From: CAZAQS01 sp046485135
GTDB lineage: Bacteria > Chloroflexota > Anaerolineae > Anaerolineales > UBA4823
DNA: 7,214 nucleotides
NCBI GenBank assembly: GCA_046485135.1
Contig: JAWOHN010000123.1
Location: 1 to 7,214 of the forward strand
Reading direction: 5' to 3'
The notes below the pieces were generated by a model that worked only from the letters and a program-made list of their open reading frames with translations, ran no database searches and had not been told where the DNA came from. This document shows, one piece after another, positions 1 to 5,595 of this stretch (positions are counted from its first letter, which is position 1; every line of letters begins with the position of its first letter). The position numbers were made by a program, and so were the translations under genes.

Positions 1-768
1 GTCAATTACGTGCGTTGCCACGACGATATCGGTTGGACCTTTTCAGATGAGAGCGCGGAACGATTTGGAATCAAGGGTAGTGACCATCGCAAATTCTTAA
101 ACGCATTCTATACCGGGCGCTTTGAAGGCAGCTTCGCCCGAGGACTGCCTTTTCAAGAGAACCCCAAGACCGGTGACGCGCGCATCTCCGGTACCTGCGC
201 CTCCCTGGCTGGGCTGGAGAAAGCCCTGCACGACGAAGGACCTGCCGAGGCTGACTTGGCCATCCGGCGAATCCTGCTGATTCACGGTATCATCCTGACT
301 ATTGGAGGTATCCCGCTGATCTATTTAGGGGACGAAGTGGGCACGTTGAACGATTACAGCTACCGCACAGACATCGCCAAGGCCGGAGATAGCCGTTGGG
401 TACATCGCCCAGTCACCGATTGGGAAAAGCTAGGCCTGCGAACAAATCCACAAACAATCGAAGGCAGGATCTTTCAAGGACTACAGCGCCTGATTGAGGT
501 CAGAAAGAAATACCCTGTTTTTGGTAAAGCCAATACAGAGGTCATTGAAGCGGATAATGACAGCCTGTTGGCCTTCGCACGCGTTTCGGAGAATGAGCGT
601 GTGCTGGTTTTTGCTAACTTCTCTGAGCAAACCCAAACCGTACCCGCTAATTTGCTGCGCCTATATGGGTTGAGTTACTCATATAAAGATCTGGTTTCCG
701 GAAGGCAGGTGCCCTTTGAGGATATCTACTTGGAACCATTTGGGTTCATGTGCCTGGTGGCAGAATAA
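1..768 (+). CDS. Amylosucrase / GH13 sucrose-acting glucosidase, C-terminal part (5' end off window)
   Basis: The reading frame is open from base 1 to a TAA at 766-768, giving the last 255 residues. Amylosucrases are usually about 630-650 residues, so roughly the first 60% lies to the left, including the catalytic Asp nucleophile and Glu acid/base. Visible near the left edge is the GH13 conserved region IV in amylosucrase form, VRCHDDIGW, whose His7-Asp8 pair (window numbering) corresponds to the transition-state stabiliser. It is followed by the family-typical FNGR-like stretch (FYTGRFEGSFARGLPF) and by GIPLIYLGDEVGTLNDY near residues 102-118. The last ~80 residues look like the C-terminal beta-sandwich of GH13 enzymes. 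Family knowledge: these cytoplasmic enzymes use sucrose to extend alpha-1,4-glucan and release fructose, and some relatives mainly hydrolyse or isomerise sucrose. Which activity applies cannot be told from this fragment. A strong inverted repeat follows 8 bases after the stop. Confidence 0.9.
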   Translation, partial: VNYVRCHDDIGWTFSDESAERFGIKGSDHRKFLNAFYTGRFEGSFARGLPFQENPKTGDARISGTCASLAGLEKALHDEGPAEADLAIRRILLIHGIILTIGGIPLIYLGDEVGTLNDYSYRTDIAKAGDSRWVHRPVTDWEKLGLRTNPQTIEGRIFQGLQRLIEVRKKYPVFGKANTEVIEADNDSLLAFARVSENERVLVFANFSEQTQTVPANLLRLYGLSYSYKDLVSGRQVPFEDIYLEPFGFMCLVAE

Positions 769-775
769 GTGCCGT

Positions 776-829
776 CCAAACACAGGAATGCGTGGAGATC
801 ATGCGATCTCCACGCATTCCTGTGTTTGG
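776..829. terminator. Perfect 25-bp inverted repeat, candidate terminator
   Basis: The arms 776-800 and 805-829 are exact reverse complements over 25 bp with a 4-base loop (ATGC, 801-804). The arms begin CCAAACACAGG and end CCTGTGTTTGG. The hairpin lies just after the amylosucrase stop and 18 bases before the Shine-Dalgarno of the next gene. The position suits a terminator, but no T-run follows (the next bases are TGAGTTTATC). Termination is therefore inferred, and an mRNA-stabilising or processing hairpin is equally possible. Confidence 0.5.
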
Positions 830-861
830 TGAGTTTATCATCAAAAGAGGAGAAGCCGTAA

Positions 862-1254
862 ATGGCGGTGATCGAGCATATTGCTATCTGGACGGATGAC
901 TTAGAACGCCTGAAAGACTTCTATGCGCATTACTTCCAGGCAGCGCCGGGACAGAAATATCACAATCCTAGAACTGATTTCCAATCCTATTTCCTATCCT
1001 TCTCAGCCGGGGCGCGCCTGGAGATCATGCAAATGCCGGGCGTCACCGGGTCTGGTCGAAATGAGCAAAAGCAATATCACGGATACGCGCATCTCTCCCT
1101 CTCAGTTGGCTCAAAAGAACAGGTCGATATCCTGACCGACCGGTTGCGCCTGGATGGTTACACGGTCTTGGATGGTCCGCGCCGGACCGGTGATGGCTAC
1201 TATGAAAGCCAGGTGACTGACCCAGATGGAAACCGGATCGAAATCACCATTTAG
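862..1254 (+). CDS. VOC superfamily (glyoxalase-fold) metalloprotein
   Basis: This 130-residue protein has the length and pattern of a single-domain vicinal-oxygen-chelate protein, made of two beta-alpha-beta-beta-beta halves. It opens with IEHIAIWTDDLERLKDFY and ends with VTDPDGNRIEI, both typical of glyoxalase-like proteins. Candidate metal ligands at the expected places are His6, Glu54 (RLEIMQ), His77 (AHLSLSV) and Glu127 (RIEI). Family members include glyoxalase I, dioxygenases and resistance proteins such as FosA, and the substrate cannot be assigned from sequence. The ATG start at 862 is supported by AGAGGAG at 846-852, nine bases upstream. The stop is 11 bases before the next start, so the gene is probably cotranscribed with the cupin gene. 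No separate promoter is evident in the short gap after the upstream hairpin. Confidence 0.88.
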   Translation: MAVIEHIAIWTDDLERLKDFYAHYFQAAPGQKYHNPRTDFQSYFLSFSAGARLEIMQMPGVTGSGRNEQKQYHGYAHLSLSVGSKEQVDILTDRLRLDGYTVLDGPRRTGDGYYESQVTDPDGNRIEITI

Positions 1255-1265
1255 CGAGGTAGACG

Positions 1266-1595
1266 ATGAAAATTGAGGATGTGCTCTTCAACACGATCGA
1301 TTGGAGCCAGGTTGAGCCCAGCCAGCATAAAGGCGAGACCGGTATGGCAACTTGGCGCACGTTCGAGGCCGGCAATATCCGCGTGCGCATGGTGGAATAC
1401 AGCCCGGGCTACTTTGCAGACCACTGGTGCAGCCGCGGGCACGTTTTGCTGGTTCTGGAGGGGGAATTGATCACTGAGCTGCAGGATGGGCGCACCTTCC
1501 ACCTCACCCCTGGCACCAGCTATCAAGTAGCGGATGGCGCCGAGCCCCACCGATCTCACACCAGCACAGGGGCAAAGCTGTTTATTGTAGATTAG
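1266..1595 (+). CDS. DHCW-type single-domain cupin protein
   Basis: This is a 109-residue small cupin. The first cupin motif region reads YFADHWCSRGHVLLVLEGEL (residues 49-68) with His53, His59 and Glu65 as candidate metal ligands. The second lies around TSYQVADGAEPHRS with His95. The Asp-His-Trp-Cys stretch, the ELQDGRTF segment and the terminal TGAKLFIVD match what I recall of the family named DHCW motif cupin fold protein, whose function is not known. No signal peptide is visible, so a cytoplasmic location is likely. The ATG at 1266 has GAGGT (1256-1260) five bases upstream, partly formed right after the stop of the VOC gene. The tight spacing suggests translational coupling and a two-gene unit, possibly acting on the same small metabolite. 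That last point is inference. Confidence 0.88.
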   Translation: MKIEDVLFNTIDWSQVEPSQHKGETGMATWRTFEAGNIRVRMVEYSPGYFADHWCSRGHVLLVLEGELITELQDGRTFHLTPGTSYQVADGAEPHRSHTSTGAKLFIVD

Positions 1596-1604
1596 CCTGC
1601 TCAA

Positions 1605-1660
1605 GCGAACAACCTGTTGGTCGAGCTGTAAGCTCGACCAGGGGCAAACTAACAGTTCGC
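1605..1660 (+). terminator. Nested hairpin after the cupin gene, candidate terminator
   Basis: An inner perfect 10-bp stem, TGGTCGAGCT (1618-1627) with AGCTCGACCA (1631-1640) and a 3-base loop, is enclosed by an outer 6-bp pair, GCGAAC (1605-1610) with GTTCGC (1655-1660). It begins 10 bases after the cupin stop. There is no T-tract, so intrinsic termination is not certain. An alternative pairing of GGGC (1642-1645) with GCCC (1659-1662) also exists. Confidence 0.4.
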
Positions 1661-1750
1661 CCAACATGCCGGCGTTCACCCTACCCAGGGACAAATTGTT
1701 ACCACGCCTACCGTGGGAAAGGTGTTTATCATTCTACTTTAATATGAGGT

Positions 1751-2935
1751 ATGTACAATGTAATTGATATGAATGGCTTTTGGAACACATTGATTCGCAT
1801 GCTCATCTTTGCTGCGTTCACTCTGTCAGCCTTTGGCCTACCCCATACTGGCCATGCTCAAGCTGAATGCGGTGAGGAGGTCATCGTTGCTCAGGGCGAC
1901 TCGCTCAGCAAGATTGCGCGTCGCTGTGGGACCACGGTAAATAACCTGTTGGAGATGAATCCCGATATCACCAACCCCTCTCGCATCCGGGTGGGTCAGC
2001 GCATCGCCCTGGTCGAGCCTGAGCCAGCTAGCCCGGAGCTCAATGTACTTCCGGCGCGCGTGATGCCGGGAAACACAGTTGAAGTGAGAGCTACAGGATT
2101 TTTGCCTGGGTCTGGGATCCAATTCTATATCGCCGCGAAATTGGGCGATGAGCAGCAGCTGGACTACCAATTCCTGGATATGGTCCGGGCAGGTCCAGAT
2201 GGAAGTGCAACCATTCTGGTTAACATCCCAGATGAGAGCAAAGAAATCAATGAATACCTACTGGCAGCCGGGTTGAGGACTCGCACCGATGAAAGCCAGC
2301 TTGTGACTCAGGTATTTCGAGTATCCGCAGGGGCGGACGAGGAATCAATCATCCACGTGGTCCAAAGAGGTGACCGGCTGGTGCGCATCGCTTCCCGCTA
2401 CAGCACCAACGTGACTTCGATCATGAAGAAGAATCCCGAGATTAAAAACCCGCACCGCATCTTTGTTGGGCAGCGCATCGCCATCCCCGGACCGGATGAA
2501 CAGTTCCCGGATGAGCCGCTGATGCCCCGCGCAGCCAACCCCAACCTTGATCTGGATAGTATCGTGGGGGTTAAAGTAGAGGAAGACGAGCGCTGGATCG
2601 ACGTCAATATCTCCGCCCAGACGGTGTATGCCTATGAGGGCAGGGAAATGATCAGGGCTTTCCTGGTTTCAACCGGCCTGCCCCGCACGCCAACACTGCC
2701 TGGGCAATTTCGCATCTATATCAAATTTACCAAAACCGACATGAGAGGGCCTGGCTATCACTTGAAAGATGTTCCCTATACCATGTATTATGATGGTAGC
2801 TATGGCTTACACGGCACCTACTGGCACAACAACTTCGGCAACCCCATGAGCAATGGCTGCATCAACCTGCGTACCGAAGACGCCCAATGGTTGTTCAACT
2901 TCGCTACCGTCGGCACATTCGTCAATGTGCACTAG
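1751..2935 (+). CDS. Exported L,D-transpeptidase (YkuD) with two LysM domains
   Basis: The 394-residue protein is built as follows. A hydrophobic signal sequence occupies about residues 7-38 (probable cleavage near HAQA/E). LysM 1 spans about 43-88 (VAQGDSLSKIA...NPSRIRVGQRIAL), and an all-beta Ig/IPT-like segment spans about 95-192. LysM 2 covers about 200-246 (VVQRGDRLVRIA...RIFVGQRIAI), and the YkuD catalytic domain covers about 281-394. The catalytic region has His354 in LHGTYWHNN and Cys370 in MSNGCINLR with Arg374. The usual SHGC is SNGC here. Family role: the active-site Cys makes or remodels 3-3 peptidoglycan cross-links or attaches proteins outside the membrane, and LysM binds glycan. 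ATG 1751 has GAGGT directly against it, too close for normal initiation. A TTTAAT at 1738-1743 would place transcription start at about this ATG, as in a leaderless mRNA. ATG 1769 is the alternative start and begins right at the signal peptide. The region 1661-1750 shows no other gene. Confidence 0.9.
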   Translation: MYNVIDMNGFWNTLIRMLIFAAFTLSAFGLPHTGHAQAECGEEVIVAQGDSLSKIARRCGTTVNNLLEMNPDITNPSRIRVGQRIALVEPEPASPELNVLPARVMPGNTVEVRATGFLPGSGIQFYIAAKLGDEQQLDYQFLDMVRAGPDGSATILVNIPDESKEINEYLLAAGLRTRTDESQLVTQVFRVSAGADEESIIHVVQRGDRLVRIASRYSTNVTSIMKKNPEIKNPHRIFVGQRIAIPGPDEQFPDEPLMPRAANPNLDLDSIVGVKVEEDERWIDVNISAQTVYAYEGREMIRAFLVSTGLPRTPTLPGQFRIYIKFTKTDMRGPGYHLKDVPYTMYYDGSYGLHGTYWHNNFGNPMSNGCINLRTEDAQWLFNFATVGTFVNVH

Positions 2936-2936
2936 A

Positions 2937-2957
2937 AAGCGCTGAATCCTTCCGCTT
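2937..2957. terminator. Weak hairpin in the convergent gap
   Basis: The stop codons of the transpeptidase gene (+, ends 2935) and the response regulator gene (-, ends 2956) are only 20 bp apart. AAGCG (2937-2941) can pair with CGCTT (2953-2957) around an 11-base loop. The stem is only 5 bp and the flanks are modestly A/T rich. It could end transcription from both sides, but the support is thin. Convergent transcripts probably overlap at their 3' ends. Confidence 0.22.
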
Positions 2958-3642
2958 ATAATTCTATGATCCCTTGACGGATGGCAAATTTGACCAGCTC
3001 GGCAGCAGAGTGCAGGTTTAGCTTGTTCATGATGCGCTCGCGGTGGCGGGCAACAGTCTTTGGGCTAATGCCTAATTGCTCGCTGATCTGCGGGGTAGTC
3101 TTTCCATCTGCCACCAGCTCCAGCACCTGGCGCTCTCGTTTGCTCAGGACTTTCTCTTCCCCCGTTGGAACTCCTCCAACCTGATCTGCGTCTGCTACAT
3201 GAGAAAGCTCTGCCAGGCGCCGGTAATCATCCACCAGCCAACGCGCCAGAGTGGGCTGTAGATAGACGTAACCTTGTGCAACAGCATGGATGGCTGCCAC
3301 CAGCTCATCCGCAGCAGCTTGTTTGGTCATATAACCGGTCGCACCAGCTGCCAGCATTTCAAAGAAGTACTGTTTGTCTTCATGCACTGTCAAAGCCAGG
3401 ATATGCGCATGTGGGCAGAGGCCCGTCAACTGGCGGGTCGCCTCCAGTCCATCCATACCCGGCATAGTGATATCCATCACCACTACATCTGGGCAGGTCT
3501 CCTGCACAGTCTGCACGGCCTGGAATCCATCTCTGGCCTCACCAACGATAAACAGGCCTCCTTGAGCTTCCAAGAACGAGCGTAATCCAGTGCGCACAAT
3601 ATCGTGATCATCCACCAGTACGATGCGAATAGAATCCACCAT
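2956..3642 (-). CDS. NarL/FixJ-type response regulator (REC + LuxR HTH)
   Basis: This 228-residue protein has a receiver domain at about residues 5-120, with acidic pair Asp11-Asp12, phospho-acceptor Asp57 (VVVMDITMPGMDG), the conserved Thr85 switch position (ALTV) and Lys107 (YMTKQ). After a linker comes a LuxR/GerE-type DNA-binding domain at about 165-226 (LSKRERQVLELVADGKTTPQISEQLG is the start; the recognition segment is SPKTVARHRERIMNKL). All key residues are present, so it should be phosphorylated by a HisKA_3 kinase and bind DNA as a dimer. The ATG at 3642 is fixed by a perfect AAGGAGG (3649-3655 on the minus strand) six bases upstream. Its start lies 17 bp after the stop of the kinase gene, so the two form an operon transcribed leftward. 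Targets are unknown, but candidate binding sites are seen upstream of the kinase gene. Confidence 0.95.
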   Translation of the reverse strand: MVDSIRIVLVDDHDIVRTGLRSFLEAQGGLFIVGEARDGFQAVQTVQETCPDVVVMDITMPGMDGLEATRQLTGLCPHAHILALTVHEDKQYFFEMLAAGATGYMTKQAAADELVAAIHAVAQGYVYLQPTLARWLVDDYRRLAELSHVADADQVGGVPTGEEKVLSKRERQVLELVADGKTTPQISEQLGISPKTVARHRERIMNKLNLHSAAELVKFAIRQGIIEL

Positions 3643-3659
3643 GGTTCGCCTCCTTAAGC

Positions 3660-5129
3660 CTATTCGTCTCCCGGATCAGCCACCGGAATGGCTGCTTCAA
3701 TCATGGTCCCCTGACCGGGCGCAGCCTGGATGTTCAAACAACCACCCAACGACTCAACCCTTTCGCGCATACCTGCCAATCCCCAACCATGCGGTGGGAC
3801 CAATTTTTGAGCAGGATCAAAGCCCTGACCGCCATCCTTGACTTGAAAATTCACCTCATCCGCCAAAAAAGACATCTTCATTTCAGCTCGATTGACCTGC
3901 GCATGCCGGTTCACGTTGGTGAGAGCCTCTTGAGCAATACGAAAAATCACCGTTTCAACCAATGGGTCCAGGCGACGCCGATCACCCTCAACATCGAACT
4001 GCACAACCAGACCGTTGCGCTTGTGTTCCTGCTCGGTCAGGTATTGCAAGGCCGGCACCAGGCCCAGGTCATCTAATTGAGCTGGACGCAGGTCATGCAC
4101 TAATCGATAGATGCCGCGCGACATTTGTCGGGCCAGGTTTTGCAGGCGATCGAGAAATTCAGCTGCCTCTGTACCAGCGAACTTGCTCAACGTAGCCAGG
4201 TTAAGGCTGATAGCGGTCAAAATCTGGGCCGTCTCGTCATGCAATTCACGGGCGATGCGCGCTCGCTCATCTTCCTGGGCGATCACCGTATGGCGGAGCA
4301 GCTCGCGACGCATCTGTTCGCGTGCAACCAATTCCTGCTGGACCTGTTCCAAAGCCTCCAGGCGGGCTTGCTGAGCAGCCAAAAGCTGCTGCTGGCGCTC
4401 TTGTTCTACGAACTGGATAGCGCGCAATAATGCTACCGTCACGATCACTGCCATGCCAGCCCGGACGGTCTGCACCGGAAAGCCCATCATAGCCAGAAAT
4501 GCTTGCGAGTTGATCCAATTGGCCGGGAAAATCTCCAGGTAAGGGACGAAAACCTGGGTCACGCCGTATACGGCCATCCCGCCTGCTGCCCAGCGCAGAT
4601 GACTCGCCAGTTGGAGGCGTTGCTCGCTGGTGACCTGGCGAGAGCGCATCCAGAAGGCGTATCCGGCCAGCAACCCCGCCGGCGTAGCGATATGATAACG
4701 GGAAAGGACATCCAGCCAGCGGGCCGTGTCCGGGATCTGCAGTTGTAGGTACACCAGTACCATAATCGGATAGATCATCAGCAAACCGCAGCCGATATAA
4801 AAAGGTGCCTTCGAGCGCTGCTGGAACATCCCAAACAGAAGCAGGGGCACAAAGGATACTATCAGCCAGACCACCCTCACCCATTCGAAGGTCGGCGGAA
4901 AAGGCGCGCCTAGCCAGACCACCAAGGATAAAATGATTTCGATCCATTCATGAGCGCCATGCAGCAGGCCAAACAGAGCCAACAGCCACAGGGTACGCCG
5001 TTCCACCAACAGCGGAGAGCGACCCGATTCGAGCATCAGGGCTAGGCCCATGGTAAAAAAAGCCAACCCGTAAATCAGGTAGATCAGGAGGAAATTGAGC
5101 TGAAAGGCCGGTAGGGGCATAATGACCAA
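3660..5129 (-). CDS. Membrane sensor histidine kinase (HisKA_3 / NarX-like)
   Basis: The protein has 489 residues if started at TTG 5129. The N-terminal half (about 10-240) is very hydrophobic, with about seven likely membrane helices and short loops, so no large external sensor domain is apparent. A charged Gln/Glu-rich helix, probably a coiled coil, runs from about 238 to 285. The HisKA_3 dimerisation/phosphotransfer motif follows with His297 in RIARELHDETAQ. The GHKL ATPase domain shows the N box EALTNVNRHA (Asn405), the G1 box DGGQGFD (432-438) and the G2 region HGWGLAGMRERV (447-458). It is therefore a complete kinase for the adjacent NarL-type regulator. The input may be a membrane-embedded or redox/ligand signal, which is not predictable here. 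Start choice: GGAG at 5139-5142 (minus) is nine bases from TTG 5129. ATG 5120, three codons in, is the alternative but sits 18 bases from that GGAG. Confidence 0.93.
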   Translation of the reverse strand: MVIMPLPAFQLNFLLIYLIYGLAFFTMGLALMLESGRSPLLVERRTLWLLALFGLLHGAHEWIEIILSLVVWLGAPFPPTFEWVRVVWLIVSFVPLLLFGMFQQRSKAPFYIGCGLLMIYPIMVLVYLQLQIPDTARWLDVLSRYHIATPAGLLAGYAFWMRSRQVTSEQRLQLASHLRWAAGGMAVYGVTQVFVPYLEIFPANWINSQAFLAMMGFPVQTVRAGMAVIVTVALLRAIQFVEQERQQQLLAAQQARLEALEQVQQELVAREQMRRELLRHTVIAQEDERARIARELHDETAQILTAISLNLATLSKFAGTEAAEFLDRLQNLARQMSRGIYRLVHDLRPAQLDDLGLVPALQYLTEQEHKRNGLVVQFDVEGDRRRLDPLVETVIFRIAQEALTNVNRHAQVNRAEMKMSFLADEVNFQVKDGGQGFDPAQKLVPPHGWGLAGMRERVESLGGCLNIQAAPGQGTMIEAAIPVADPGDE

Positions 5130-5138
5130 TTCTCTATG

Positions 5139-5142
5139 CTCC
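5139..5142 (-). promoter_or_regulatory. Shine-Dalgarno favouring a TTG start for the kinase
   Basis: On the minus strand GGAG lies nine bases before TTG 5129, normal spacing, but 18 bases before the first ATG at 5120. A weaker AGAG nearer to the ATG leaves some doubt. The choice changes the protein by only three residues. Confidence 0.45.
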
Positions 5143-5167
5143 TATTTTACAGGATTAAGTGAAAAAG

Positions 5168-5185
5168 TACCCAACCAGTTTGGGT
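5168..5185. promoter_or_regulatory. TACCCAA inverted repeat upstream of the kinase gene, candidate operator
   Basis: ACCCAA (5169-5174) and TTGGGT (5180-5185) are exact inverted copies separated by five bases. With the preceding T the left half reads TACCCAA, which differs from the NarL heptamer consensus TACYYMT at the last base. It lies about 40-55 bases upstream of the kinase start codon, a suitable place for an autoregulatory site of the neighbouring NarL-family regulator. Function is inferred. Confidence 0.3.
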
Positions 5186-5428
5186 CATTAAACCTACAAG
5201 ACTGCGAAAAATGGAGGGGGATGCTCCGCAGATACCACCATTCTATACAGGTAAGAAGACCATAACATCGGAATATTTTGCGCAAACATTAATGGCCAAC
5301 AACCTCTAGCAGGGTCACCCAAGCCAGGCAAAATAGGATGACCGGTCCATAGGACTTTCGGATGGGGAAAACAGTACAAATGTCACATAAATCAGTGGTG
5401 ATATTTACTAATGCAAATCTCATAATTG

Positions 5429-5441
5429 GGGTAAAATACCC
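5429..5441. promoter_or_regulatory. GGGTA-AAA-TACCC inverted repeat, candidate operator
   Basis: Perfect 5-bp arms GGGTA (5429-5433) and TACCC (5437-5441) flank AAA. The repeat contains the -10-like TAAAAT (5432-5437), so a bound protein would cover a possible promoter of the cytochrome gene. The TACCC core, read on as TACCCAC, recalls the element at 5168-5185. A chance occurrence in A/T-rich DNA cannot be excluded. Confidence 0.3.
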
Positions 5442-5462
5442 ACTAACAGATGTAAAAGGCTT

Positions 5463-5474
5463 TTGCTATAGCAA
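5463..5474. promoter_or_regulatory. 12-bp perfect palindrome TTGCTATAGCAA
   Basis: The 12 bases are fully self-complementary with no spacer, a form typical of dimeric repressor sites rather than of RNA hairpins. It lies about 120 bases before the cytochrome start codon. The regulator is unknown. Confidence 0.3.
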
Positions 5475-5512
5475 GTAACGTAAATCATCAGAAGCCGCTC
5501 TTGTTTGCAGGG

Positions 5513-5521
5513 AAAGGAGGT
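5513..5521 (+). promoter_or_regulatory. Orphan strong Shine-Dalgarno-like site (AAAGGAGGT)
   Basis: Nine bases fully complementary to the usual 16S rRNA 3' end occur about 75 bases before the cytochrome start. There is no ATG, GTG or TTG at normal spacing downstream. A non-standard ATT at 5532 would open a 13-codon frame ending with TGA at 5571-5573, 22 bases before the cytochrome ATG. It may mark a leader peptide, a ribosome standby site or chance. Confidence 0.3.
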
Positions 5522-5595
5522 CCAGCGCATCATTTTATTAAAAGCCCACACATTATTAATGAATCTATCCTGAACATGCGTTAGAGGAGAGTGCA

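Larger units (their letters stand above)
5130..5595. other. Divergent intergenic region between kinase and cytochrome genes
   Basis: I find no convincing protein or RNA gene in these 466 bases. The region is more A/T rich than the flanking genes and holds several short inverted repeats (5169-5185, 5429-5441, 5463-5474). It also holds two TAAAAT hexamers that could be -10 elements, at 5432-5437 on the plus strand and 5144-5149 on the minus strand. Neither has a good -35 at 16-18 bp, so I do not call a promoter. A very strong Shine-Dalgarno-like site at 5513-5521 has no clear gene after it. The length and the divergent layout fit a shared control region for the kinase-regulator operon and the cytochrome gene. 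I checked for c-di-GMP, cobalamin, FMN and SAM riboswitch signatures by eye and saw none. Confidence 0.6.

Noticed and set aside
1251..1694. 147-codon minus-strand frame over the cupin gene
   Set aside because: It is antisense to a well-supported cupin gene and has no domain of its own.
4267..4947. 226-codon minus-strand frame inside the kinase gene
   Set aside because: It overlaps the kinase in another frame on the same strand and encodes Arg/Gly/Pro-rich sequence without domains. The kinase frame has all expected motifs.
5270..5370. Segments recalling a c-di-GMP riboswitch (CGCAAA, GGCAAAA, CCGG)
   Set aside because: The conserved blocks are not in the right order or spacing, and no GNRA-capped two-helix fold could be drawn. 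Short matches only.
5194..5379. 61-codon minus-strand frame in the divergent intergenic region
   Set aside because: I see no clear ribosome-binding site and no recognisable protein features. It is most simply chance in non-coding DNA.
5381..5405. Possible FNR/CRP-like site (TGTCAC...GGTGA; ATCA-GTGG-TGAT)
   Set aside because: The half-sites are in the wrong orientation or spacing for FNR (TTGAT-N4-ATCAA) and too degenerate for CRP.
5511..5526. Resemblance of GGAAAGGAGGTCCAGC to the complement of the 16S rRNA 3' end
   Set aside because: It lacks the GAT between GGAGGT and CCAGC and is not flanked by further rRNA similarity, so it is not an rRNA fragment. Only the Shine-Dalgarno part is kept as an observation.
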